A DNA stretch of 16,937 bases, taken from assembly GCA_020444005.1 (NCBI GenBank), contig JAHLLU010000014.1, forward strand, positions 1 to 16,937. The letters are read 5' to 3'. Below the pieces are notes generated by a model. The model did no database searches. It had not been told where the DNA came from and was given only the letters and a program-made list of their open reading frames with translations. A program made the translations under genes and the position numbers. Shown in pieces: positions 1 to 6,276 of the stretch (positions are counted from its first letter, which is position 1; every line of letters begins with the position of its first letter). Origin of the DNA: an archaeon. GTDB lineage: Archaea > Thermoproteota > Bathyarchaeia > TCS64.

Positions 1-610
1 GGTTGATCTTTTTCACTAGCTCTGGGTTTGACAACGCTTCCTTGGTATGAATAGGCCCATAGTAAAGATAGACTACCGCTAGATCGCTTGTATCCTCCAT
101 CAACTTACCTTTACCGATCCCTGGTGCCCCAGGCTCATAGAGAACACCAAATCCGCCTCGATCTGCTGCAAATACGCTACCGAGACCTGTCTTGCACTCT
201 ATTTCAGCAAGATGGGCTAGTTGTGCTGCTTCTATTCTGGTGAGCCCTGCGTTTAGTGCCTTGTTTAGTGCTAGGCTGAGGCTGATGGCTCCGCCTCCGC
301 TGCTTCCGAAGCCTGCTGTGATGGGTGTGGTGATTGTGTGTTTTACTGTGACGCGATGGGGTTCTGTGATGTATTCATTGTATTTGGTGAGCATATTTTC
401 ACTTACGTTGGCGTCGATCATATGCTCATCGTTGATGTAGATGTCTACTGATGGTTTCTCAGCGGGTTCAAGTGTTACATTTGTAGTGACGCCGCGGGTT
501 ATACTTACGCCTGAGCCTCGTGCCCCCCATCTGAGGGGATCATTTCCCTCAGTGCATATCTGGAATAAGCCTGTTAGGTGTCCGGGTGCGAAGGCTTTGG
601 CTTCAATCAT
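1..610 (-). CDS. Pantoate kinase, archaeal GHMP family (3' end outside window)
   Basis: Reading the minus strand from the ATG at 610 gives an open frame of 203 codons that runs off the left edge, so the C-terminus is missing. The N-terminus MIEAKAFAPGHLTGLFQI and the GHMP ATP-binding motif PITAGFGSSGGGA (residues about 96-108) fit archaeal pantoate kinase. That enzyme phosphorylates pantoate to 4-phosphopantoate, which phosphopantothenate synthetase then uses in the archaeal CoA route. The segment IECKTGLGSVFAADRGG (about 135-152) also fits the family. An in-frame TAA lies seven codons upstream, so 610 is the first possible ATG. The gene lies 56 bases downstream of thrC on the same strand. 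Pantoate derives from the valine precursor 2-oxoisovalerate, which links this gene to ilvBNC nearby. The family call rests on motif recognition. Another archaeal GHMP kinase is the main alternative. Confidence 0.85.
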   Translation of the reverse strand, partial: MIEAKAFAPGHLTGLFQICTEGNDPLRWGARGSGVSITRGVTTNVTLEPAEKPSVDIYINDEHMIDANVSENMLTKYNEYITEPHRVTVKHTITTPITAGFGSSGGGAISLSLALNKALNAGLTRIEAAQLAHLAEIECKTGLGSVFAADRGGFGVLYEPGAPGIGKGKLMEDTSDLAVVYLYYGPIHTKEALSNPELVKKIN

Positions 611-640
611 GGAATCTTGTAGCCTTTAGTGGGTAGGATG

Positions 641-661
641 GAAAAATGTTGTGAAAAAAAG
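641..661 (-). terminator. T-rich terminator after thrC
   Basis: On the minus strand, just after the thrC stop at 667, there are two T runs (complements of 654-660 and 642-646). Archaeal RNA polymerase commonly stops at such U-rich tracts without needing a hairpin. The tract may separate thrC from the pantoate kinase gene, although read-through is possible. Confidence 0.45.
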
Positions 662-666
662 ATGGG

Positions 667-1887
667 TTACTTGAGGCTAGAGTAGTTGAATTTCTCTTTG
701 GGATCAACTATTGGCGCGTCTACCTTGAAGAGGTCTGTGTACTTGAGACCGCTTCCAGTGTTGAAGAGCACAACTCGTTCACTTTTATCAACGCTGCCTT
801 CTGCTAGCATCTTCTTCAGAGCTGCGTAGGTTGCTGCTCCCTCTGGGCACGCGAACATTCCTTCATGTTTGGCTATGTCTGAGACGCCCTTCATGAGTTC
901 GTCGTCGCTTACCGAGATGCATTTACCGCCGCTATCTCGTGCTGCGTTTAGTACTAGGAAGTCTCCAAGGGCTTTGGGTACTCTGAGTCCTGATGCTTTG
1001 GTCTCTGCGTTCTGGAAGAATGTTGATTCTTTCAATCCTTCATCATATGCTTTAACGATTGGTGCGCATCCTTCTGCCTGCACTGAGACCATTCGTGGTC
1101 GCTCTGACCCGATCCAGCCGAGTTCCTCTAGCTCGTCGAAGACCTTCCACATGCCGATGATGCCTGTGCCGCCTCCTGTAGGGTAGATGATTACGTCCGG
1201 TAGCTTCCAGTCAAACTGTTCGGCTACCTCAAGACCCATGGTTTTCTTGCCTTCAACCCTGTATGGTTCTCCGAGGGTAGCGACATTAAACCACTGCATC
1301 TCCTCCATGCCTTCTTTAACGAGTTTCCCTGCGTCGCTGATGAGTCCATCAACAAGCACTACCTTGGCTCCTACTATTTGGCACTCTACTTGGTTGACTT
1401 TTGGTGCATCCTTGGGCATGAACACGTAGACATTCATGCCGGCTCTTGCTCCGTAGGCGCTCATGGCTCCTGCTGCGTTTCCAGCTGATGGGAGGGCTAC
1501 GCTTTTGATTCCGAGTTCCTTGGCTTTGCTTATCGCCATGCCGAGGCCTCTTGCTTTGAAGCTGCCAGTTGGGATGATGCCTTCATCTTTTATCCAGAGG
1601 TCTGGTAGTCCGATTGATTTTCCTAGGCTGGGGGTTGGAGTCATTGGTGTCCAGCCCTCACCTAGCGTTACTATGTTTTTCCTGTCCTTGATTGGTAGAA
1701 GCTCGAAGTAACGGTACATTGTAGCTTCTCTAGCCACCAATTCACGTCGTGTGACGGAGTCCTTGACGGCTTCAAGATCGTATCTTGCGAAAAGTGGTTT
1801 TCCGCATTTCTTGCAGACGGTTTGTACGACTGATGCGTCGTGTTTTTCGCCGCATGATGAACATTCAAGATGAGTGAATTGACTCAT
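667..1887 (-). CDS. thrC: Threonine synthase
   Basis: The protein has 406 residues, normal for the bacterial/archaeal type. It converts O-phosphohomoserine to threonine using pyridoxal phosphate. An N-terminal zinc ribbon (C9, C12, C25, C28) is followed by the PLP-lysine motif TGSFKARG with Schiff-base lysine K111. Next come SAGNAAGA, typical of fold-type II PLP enzymes, and the glycine loop PTGGGTG that holds the cofactor phosphate. The start is the ATG at 1887. About 28 bases upstream is a TATA-like CTATATCC and no Shine-Dalgarno sequence is seen, so a near-leaderless transcript is likely. The DUF169 gene lies 49 bases upstream on the same strand. Threonine feeds isoleucine synthesis through 2-oxobutyrate, which suits the neighbouring ilv genes. 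Other fold-type II enzymes are possible in principle, but the zinc ribbon and overall form favour ThrC. Confidence 0.93.
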   Translation of the reverse strand: MSQFTHLECSSCGEKHDASVVQTVCKKCGKPLFARYDLEAVKDSVTRRELVAREATMYRYFELLPIKDRKNIVTLGEGWTPMTPTPSLGKSIGLPDLWIKDEGIIPTGSFKARGLGMAISKAKELGIKSVALPSAGNAAGAMSAYGARAGMNVYVFMPKDAPKVNQVECQIVGAKVVLVDGLISDAGKLVKEGMEEMQWFNVATLGEPYRVEGKKTMGLEVAEQFDWKLPDVIIYPTGGGTGIIGMWKVFDELEELGWIGSERPRMVSVQAEGCAPIVKAYDEGLKESTFFQNAETKASGLRVPKALGDFLVLNAARDSGGKCISVSDDELMKGVSDIAKHEGMFACPEGAATYAALKKMLAEGSVDKSERVVLFNTGSGLKYTDLFKVDAPIVDPKEKFNYSSLK

Positions 1888-1936
1888 ATTTATCGGGAAT
1901 AAGAAGTGGATATAGAAGATAACGTTTGAGGTAACG

Positions 1937-2773
1937 CTACCGGTACTGGAGGTTCAGACGCCTATCCTCGCCACCATACCCCTTGATGGGGTTACCATCG
2001 GAGTCCACTTGCCCCATGAGTCTGGCTATTTCTGAGTATCCCTCGGATAGCATGTACTCGGGGTTCATGCTGAACCTTGTTGGACTGCTACTGGTAGCTG
2101 GTTGACCCATACCTTCTACGACTCTTTCAATCAGGTCTCTGGGTATGGTGAATATCATCTCGTAGTCTTGTGTGCCTGCGTAGCCTCTGTCACCCCTGCA
2201 TGGGACTGATGCCTGACATTCACCTTTGAGCATTGAGGGTACAACAGAGTAGACACATGCACTGTGCCCACCCAGTACTGTTGTTATGTCTCTTCCATCC
2301 TCATATGCTAAACCTAGAAGTAATCTGAGTAGCTGAGCAGAGTCACAGTAAACTATGACTACATCAGGTTCAAAGCTGGCTGTCGTGAGAGGCGCCGATA
2401 CGACACCAACGTATTTCCCGGCCTCAAACCTTGGAAACTCTTTCGCCCAGTTAGCACCAGCCTCAAGACTCTTGACGCCATGGGGGTATCTGGTTTTTCC
2501 TTCAAAGAAATACTCCGGTGGCTCGGCTAACCCGAACCCGATTACTGGCTCTGGGCACCACATATCCTCAAATAATTGAGCTACTGTCTCACCGAAGCGC
2601 CTCGATAGGGCGAATGCTTGGCACGTTGATAGGCATTTCCCGAATTTTTCGAGTGGTCTAAAGGCTTCGGGTGGAATATCTTCTGGAGTCTCAAGCATCT
2701 TTATGGCAAGGGGGTAAGTGTTTAAGCGGAGCTGTTGCTCCATCCTTTTTCCAAATTCGTTGTACTTGGTCAT
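1937..2773 (-). CDS. DUF169 family protein
   Basis: The protein has 278 residues when started at the ATG at 2773. An upstream in-frame ATG at 2812 would add 13 residues, but the downstream start is preferred because a TATA-like TTATTTTACC is centred about 24 bases before it, which would give a leaderless mRNA. The sequence has the features of DUF169: an N-terminal YPLAIKML segment, a cysteine cluster near residues 47-51 (KCLSTC), a MWCPEPVIGFGL segment and a C-terminal cysteine-rich stretch (HSACVY, GEC, VPCRGDRGY). The family's function is not established. The cysteines may bind metal or act in redox chemistry, which is an inference. No signal peptide or membrane segment is seen. The gene is divergent from the first ilvB and shares its regulatory region, so the two may be co-regulated. 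Confidence 0.8.
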   Translation of the reverse strand: MTKYNEFGKRMEQQLRLNTYPLAIKMLETPEDIPPEAFRPLEKFGKCLSTCQAFALSRRFGETVAQLFEDMWCPEPVIGFGLAEPPEYFFEGKTRYPHGVKSLEAGANWAKEFPRFEAGKYVGVVSAPLTTASFEPDVVIVYCDSAQLLRLLLGLAYEDGRDITTVLGGHSACVYSVVPSMLKGECQASVPCRGDRGYAGTQDYEMIFTIPRDLIERVVEGMGQPATSSSPTRFSMNPEYMLSEGYSEIARLMGQVDSDGNPIKGYGGEDRRLNLQYR

Positions 2774-2792
2774 GTTTATAGTGAGGAGTGAC

Positions 2793-2802
2793 GGTAAAAT
2801 AA
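2793..2802 (-). promoter_or_regulatory. TATA box of the DUF169 gene
   Basis: The minus strand reads TTATTTTACC, centred about 24 bases before the ATG at 2773. This spacing fits an archaeal promoter with transcription starting at or next to the start codon. Confidence 0.5.
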
Positions 2803-2808
2803 CATTAA

Positions 2809-2832
2809 CCACCGGGTGGGTTCGGGGGAACC
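2809..2832. promoter_or_regulatory. Two abutting perfect inverted repeats between divergent promoters
   Basis: CCACC-G-GGTGG occupies 2809-2819 and GGTTC-GGGG-GAACC occupies 2819-2832, sharing one base. Both have perfect 5-base arms. They lie exactly between the TATA boxes of DUF169 (minus) and ilvB (plus), and the second overlaps the place where the BRE element of the ilvB promoter would be. This is a good position for an operator serving both genes. No such pair is seen at the second ilvB promoter. Confidence 0.45.
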
Positions 2833-2840
2833 TTTTTATC
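2832..2840 (+). promoter_or_regulatory. TATA box of the first ilvB operon
   Basis: CTTTTTATC is a T/A-rich element about 25 bases before the expected transcription start near 2857-2862. It is located like the CTTTTTAAAAT element before the second ilvB operon, and in both cases the first mini-ORF begins about 25 bases past the inferred start of transcription. Confidence 0.5.
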
Positions 2841-2886
2841 TAATCTAAGGTCTAAAATGGATACCAACCTATTGGAGTAGACAAAA

Positions 2887-2928
2887 ATGGGGTATAGTTT
2901 TGTCAAATCCCTCACGGAGGGGATGTAA
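2887..2928 (+). CDS. Leader mini-ORF 1 of first ilvB operon (MGYSFVKSLTEGM)
   Basis: This is a 13-codon frame with ATG at 2887 and TAA at 2926-2928. A GGAG Shine-Dalgarno motif at 2874-2877 lies 9 bases before the ATG. The equivalent 13-codon frame before the second ilvB has the same GGAG at the same 9-base spacing and begins MGYRFV. Conserved start, ribosome site, length and first residues suggest that it is translated and acts in control of ilvB. A 5-bp hairpin (CCCTC 2909-2913 with GAGGG 2917-2921) lies inside it, as in the other copy. It contains Val and Leu codons but no run of branched-chain codons, so classical attenuation is not obvious. It is too short for homology to be meaningful. 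Confidence 0.6.
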   Translation: MGYSFVKSLTEGM

Positions 2929-2955
2929 ATGGGGTATCGTTTTATTAGTTGGTAA
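2929..2955 (+). CDS. Leader mini-ORF 2 of first ilvB operon (MGYRFISW)
   Basis: This is an 8-codon frame that starts directly after the stop of mini-ORF 1 (TAAATG, no gap) and ends with TAA at 2953-2955. It repeats the ATGGGGTATCGT core seen at the start of mini-ORF 1. Its counterpart before the second ilvB encodes MGYRILR. It has no clear ribosome site of its own, so translation would depend on reinitiation by ribosomes finishing mini-ORF 1. Confidence 0.55.
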   Translation: MGYRFISW

Positions 2956-2975
2956 ACCTCGACAACAGAAACCCT

Positions 2976-2991
2976 CGGACCGTAGTGTCCG
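2976..2991 (+). promoter_or_regulatory. Hairpin in the first ilvB leader
   Basis: CGGAC (2976-2980) pairs with GTCCG (2987-2991) across a 6-base loop. It lies between mini-ORF 2 and the ilvB ribosome site. A different hairpin lies in the same relative place before the second ilvB, which suggests a conserved structure rather than a conserved sequence. Confidence 0.4.
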
Positions 2992-3019
2992 TAGAAAAGA
3001 TTCGAAACAACAGACATCC

Positions 3020-3070
3020 TTGACAGGGTATCGTCTGAATAGAGTATGGGAGCTTGGAAAACATGACTGA
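3020..3070 (+). CDS. Possible third leader frame overlapping ilvB (MTGYRLNRVWELGKHD)
   Basis: A 16-codon frame opens with TTG at 3020, contains a third GGGTATCGT core (3026-3034) and so again encodes GYR. It ends at the TGA at 3068-3070, 8 bases into ilvB. The matching frame in the second leader (9223-9261) starts with ATG and ends 8 bases into ilvB as well, with similar last residues (VWELGKHD and IWEAAKHD). Part of this similarity follows from the shared ribosome site and start region, and the TTG start is weak, so translation is uncertain. Confidence 0.3.
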   Translation: MTGYRLNRVWELGKHD

Positions 3071-4748
3071 GATGTTAGGAAGTAAGGCATTTGTAAAATC
3101 ACTCGAGAACGAGGGCGTTAAACACATATTTGGAATATCAGGAGGATCACTGATCCCCATCTGCGATGAACTACTAGACAGTGATATGCGGTTTATTCTT
3201 GCTCGACATGAGCAAGGCGCGGCGCACATGGCTGACGGTTATGCACGTGTACTTAACAAGGTAGGCGTCTGTGTGGCGACTAGCGGACCCGGTGCAACTA
3301 ACCTAGTTACTGGAGTAGCAACGGCTCAGATCGACAGCAGCCCAGTTGTCGCATTCACTGGACAGGTCAACCGTAACGTTATCGGCACAGATGCGTTCCA
3401 AGAGTGTGATATTATCGGCGTCTCAGCCAGTGTAACCAAGTACAATATGCAGGTACGTACGCCTAGTGAGATACCTGAGACTGTAAAGAAGGCTTTCTAC
3501 ATCGCAAACACTGGAAGAAAAGGCTCGGTCTTGGTGGACATACCCAAGGACTGTACCACTTTGAGTGGTGAGATGGACTTCAATCCCCAGATAAAGTTCA
3601 GGGGATACGAGATGGATCACACACCCAAACCACAGGAGCTTGACTGGGCGGCGCAAATCTTAGCAAAGGCAGAGCGCCCACTGATCATGGCGGGTGGAGG
3701 AGTCATCGCTGCGGGAGCAACAAACGAGTTAGTAGCTCTCAGCGAGGCGTTATTGGCTCCAACAGCGAACACCCTGATGGGTAAAGGCGCGTTCCCAGAG
3801 GACCACCCACTGAGTCTAGGACTCTGTGGCATGCACGGAACTCAGGCATCAAACAGCTTGGTTCCACAGGCAGACGTATTACTAGTTGTAGGCTCACGAT
3901 TCAGCGACAGGACAACAGCAAAGGTAGCTGATTTCAACCCAAACGGCAAAGTAGTACACATTGACATCGACCGTAGCGAGATCGACAAGAACGTCGAGAC
4001 CGTCACAAAGGTAGTCGGTGACGCCAAGATGGCGCTTGCTGGGCTGCTTGAGAGGGTTAAGGTTTTGAAGAATAATCCTTCCGCTGAATGGAGTAATCGT
4101 ATCCAAGAGTTTAGACACGACTGGAGCAAGGAAGCAGACACAGCCAATGGTTATCTACGCGCACCAAAAGTCATCAGAGCACTCAGAGAACTACTACCAC
4201 GAGACGCAATAGTTACAACAGAAGTAGGACAAAACCAGATGTGGGCAGCACTCCACTACGACACATATCTACCGAGAACATTCCACACAAGCGGCGGCTT
4301 AGGCACTATGGGGTGGGGATTCCCCGCATCCATCGGCGCCAAAGCAGCTAAGCCGGATGTACCTGTGGTTGATATCGCGGGTGACGGCAGCTTCGGTATG
4401 ACCGAGAACAACCTAGCAACAGCAGTTGAGGAAGAACTGCCTGTAATCGTGGTAGTACTCAACAATAACGTACTAGGGATGGTAGCACAGTGGCAGAGGC
4501 TATTCTATGACAGGAGATACAGCGCTGTGAAGCTCAAGGGTAACCCTGACTATGTGAAGCTGGCTGAAGCCTATGGAGCAGCGGGGGTACGTACTACGAC
4601 CCTTGATGATTTCAGGCGAGAAGTAAAGCGTGCTATAAAGGCGGATGTTCCAACTGTGATCGATGTTCCCATAGACCCTGATGAGAACGTAATGCCAATG
4701 ATCCCTCCGGGACTCGGGTTAAAAGACACTCTTTGGAGAGCAGATTAA
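3063..4748 (+). CDS. ilvB: Acetolactate synthase large subunit, copy 1
   Basis: The protein has 561 residues when started at the ATG at 3063. A TTG three codons upstream is also in frame, but GGGAG at 3048-3052 is well placed for the ATG, and the N-terminus then aligns with copy 2. The enzyme joins two pyruvates, or pyruvate and 2-oxobutyrate, in the first common step of valine/leucine and isoleucine synthesis. Visible features are the catalytic glutamate E50 (ARHEQGAAHMADGYAR), SGPGATN and GTDAFQE in the first half, and the thiamine diphosphate/Mg site GDGSFGMTENN...LNNN (about 440-470). The stop overlaps the ilvN start by one base (TAATG), indicating tight coupling. It is preceded by the tandem mini-ORF leader. 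Other thiamine diphosphate enzymes are unlikely because of the ilvN and ilvC neighbours. Confidence 0.95.
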   Translation: MTEMLGSKAFVKSLENEGVKHIFGISGGSLIPICDELLDSDMRFILARHEQGAAHMADGYARVLNKVGVCVATSGPGATNLVTGVATAQIDSSPVVAFTGQVNRNVIGTDAFQECDIIGVSASVTKYNMQVRTPSEIPETVKKAFYIANTGRKGSVLVDIPKDCTTLSGEMDFNPQIKFRGYEMDHTPKPQELDWAAQILAKAERPLIMAGGGVIAAGATNELVALSEALLAPTANTLMGKGAFPEDHPLSLGLCGMHGTQASNSLVPQADVLLVVGSRFSDRTTAKVADFNPNGKVVHIDIDRSEIDKNVETVTKVVGDAKMALAGLLERVKVLKNNPSAEWSNRIQEFRHDWSKEADTANGYLRAPKVIRALRELLPRDAIVTTEVGQNQMWAALHYDTYLPRTFHTSGGLGTMGWGFPASIGAKAAKPDVPVVDIAGDGSFGMTENNLATAVEEELPVIVVVLNNNVLGMVAQWQRLFYDRRYSAVKLKGNPDYVKLAEAYGAAGVRTTTLDDFRREVKRAIKADVPTVIDVPIDPDENVMPMIPPGLGLKDTLWRAD

Positions 4749-5239
4749 TGGCGATACACACGGTTAGTTTCCTAGTCGAGAACAAGGCAGGAGTCTTGTT
4801 CAACGTCACTAATCTGTTCAGACGCAGAGGATTCAACATCGAATCCATCGCAGTCGGAACCGTACAGGACCCCAAATACAGTAGAATGACCATCAGCGTA
4901 GACGCGGATGCCAAGACTTTGGCAAACCTAGTTGAACAGCTTGAGAAGATGGTGGAGGTAATCAAGGTGAAAAGACTTGACCCCCTGAGAACCATTCAGC
5001 GAGAGATGCTCTTGGTCAAGTTAAGCACACAGGACCCTATTGCACGAGAAGATGCTTTGAAGTACATTAATAACCAGCACGGACTTGTACTGGACATCGA
5101 TGATGATAACATAATGGCGGAGGTCACTGGATACCCCGGTGAACTTGATGAGTTCTTAGAATATGTTAAAAGCATTGGAATCGTGGAGTTGTCACGAACA
5201 GGAATAACCGCCCTCGAAAAAGGACGGCTCAAACTATAA
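4748..5239 (+). CDS. ilvN: Acetolactate synthase small (regulatory) subunit, copy 1
   Basis: The protein has 163 residues starting at the ATG at 4748, which overlaps the ilvB stop by one base. It is the regulatory partner that stimulates the large subunit and carries valine feedback control. The N-terminal ACT domain (about 1-75) shows VSFLVENKAGVLFNVTNLFRR and FNIESI. The Asn and Gly of ENKAG and the Asn of FNIES occupy the positions that bind valine in the bacterial IlvH family, so feedback control is probably kept. The stretch VKRLDPLRTIQREMLLVKL leads into the C-terminal ACT-like domain. The order ilvB-ilvN-ilvC is a standard operon. Confidence 0.94.
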   Translation: MAIHTVSFLVENKAGVLFNVTNLFRRRGFNIESIAVGTVQDPKYSRMTISVDADAKTLANLVEQLEKMVEVIKVKRLDPLRTIQREMLLVKLSTQDPIAREDALKYINNQHGLVLDIDDDNIMAEVTGYPGELDEFLEYVKSIGIVELSRTGITALEKGRLKL

Positions 5240-5252
5240 AGGTGAATAAAAA

Positions 5253-6239
5253 ATGAAAGTATATCACGACAAAGATATTGACGGATCAATATTAGACGAC
5301 CTAACAGTAGCCGTATTAGGCTACGGAAGCCAAGGCAGAGCCCAGGCATTAAACATGAGGGACAGCGGAGTAAACGTAGTCCTAGGTCTCCGTGAAGGCG
5401 GTAAAAGCTGGAAGAAGGCAAAGGAAGACGGCTGGGAGCCCATGACACACCTTGAGGCAGCCGAGAAAGCAGACATCGTATTGATGCTCATGCCAGACAT
5501 GGCGCAGCCCACGGTATGGGGTGAAGAGGTAAGCCTCGCAATGAAGAAAGGCAAGGCACTACAGTTCGCCCACGGATTCAACATCCATTTTGGTGAGATC
5601 AAGCCACCAGAAGACATTGACGTAATCATGGTTGCACCAAAGAGCCCCGGACCTGAACTCAGGCGACAATACGAGGCAGGCTTCGGCGTACCATCACTGG
5701 TCGCAGTCCACCAGGACGCATCAGGCAAGGCACTACAGAAAGCACTAGCCATCGCCAAGGCAATCGGTAGCGGTAGAGCAGGTGTTCTAGAGACCACATA
5801 TCAGATTGAGACCGAGACAGATCTATTTGGTGAGCAGGCAGTTCTCTGTGGAGGCGTAGACCAGCTCATACGGAGGGGTTTCAAGGTGTTAACCGAGGCG
5901 GGTTATCCACCTGAGAGCGCATACTTTGAGGTATGTAACGAGCTAAAGCTCATAGTTGACCTCATCTATACGAGCGGTATCGGCGGCATGTATCGTGCAG
6001 TCAGTGACACCGCCAAGTGGGGTGGCATGACCATCGGACCCATGGTAATTGATGATCATGTTGAGGAGAACATGCGGAAAGCCTTGAAGGCTGTTCAGGA
6101 TGAGAGCTTCGCCAAGGAATGGATCGCTGAGAGCAAATCAGGAGCCAAGAAGTTCGATGAACTCATGGCTGAATGTGATGCTTTGGAGATCGAGAAGGTC
6201 GGCAAAGAGATCCGTAAGATGAGCGGACTAGAGAAATAA
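5253..6239 (+). CDS. ilvC: Ketol-acid reductoisomerase (class I)
   Basis: The protein has 328 residues, the usual length of the short class I enzyme. It isomerises and reduces acetolactate or acetohydroxybutyrate with NAD(P)H, the step after acetolactate synthase. The Rossmann motif is GYGSQG (23-28), with a cofactor-specificity loop LREGGKSWKKA around 46-56 whose Arg and Ser are compatible with NADPH. Catalytic His107 lies in FAHGFNIHF. The magnesium ligands are D190, E194, E226 and E230 and the substrate serine is S251. The ribosome site AAAGGTGA overlaps the ilvN stop and lies about 7 bases before the ATG. It is the only ilvC in the window and would have to serve both acetolactate synthases unless another copy exists elsewhere. 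Confidence 0.96.
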   Translation: MKVYHDKDIDGSILDDLTVAVLGYGSQGRAQALNMRDSGVNVVLGLREGGKSWKKAKEDGWEPMTHLEAAEKADIVLMLMPDMAQPTVWGEEVSLAMKKGKALQFAHGFNIHFGEIKPPEDIDVIMVAPKSPGPELRRQYEAGFGVPSLVAVHQDASGKALQKALAIAKAIGSGRAGVLETTYQIETETDLFGEQAVLCGGVDQLIRRGFKVLTEAGYPPESAYFEVCNELKLIVDLIYTSGIGGMYRAVSDTAKWGGMTIGPMVIDDHVEENMRKALKAVQDESFAKEWIAESKSGAKKFDELMAECDALEIEKVGKEIRKMSGLEK

Positions 6240-6276
6240 TTTCTCTATTACCCCCCTCTTTTTATCATAATTTTTC
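6240..6276. terminator. Shared terminator region between convergent ilvC and MFS gene
   Basis: The 25-base gap between the two convergent stops is pyrimidine-rich (a C run followed by CTCTTTTTATC). T runs continue into the 3' end of the MFS gene on the plus strand (TTTTTCTTTTC). This would stop ilvBNC transcription. Signals for the minus strand are weak. Confidence 0.4.

Noticed and set aside
192..629. Plus-strand open frames at 192-440 and 441-629
   Set aside because: They are antisense to the pantoate kinase gene, which has clear family motifs on the minus strand.
2478..2492. ATGGGGGTATC near 2480, similar to the leader core
   Set aside because: It lies in the antisense of DUF169 coding sequence, has an extra G, and has no second copy or ribosome site.
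2870..3229. Minus-strand frames of 77 and 94 residues across the first ilvB leader
   Set aside because: They overlap the leader and the ilvB start, have no recognisable motifs and read through the leader palindromes. The plus-strand mini-ORFs explain the region better.
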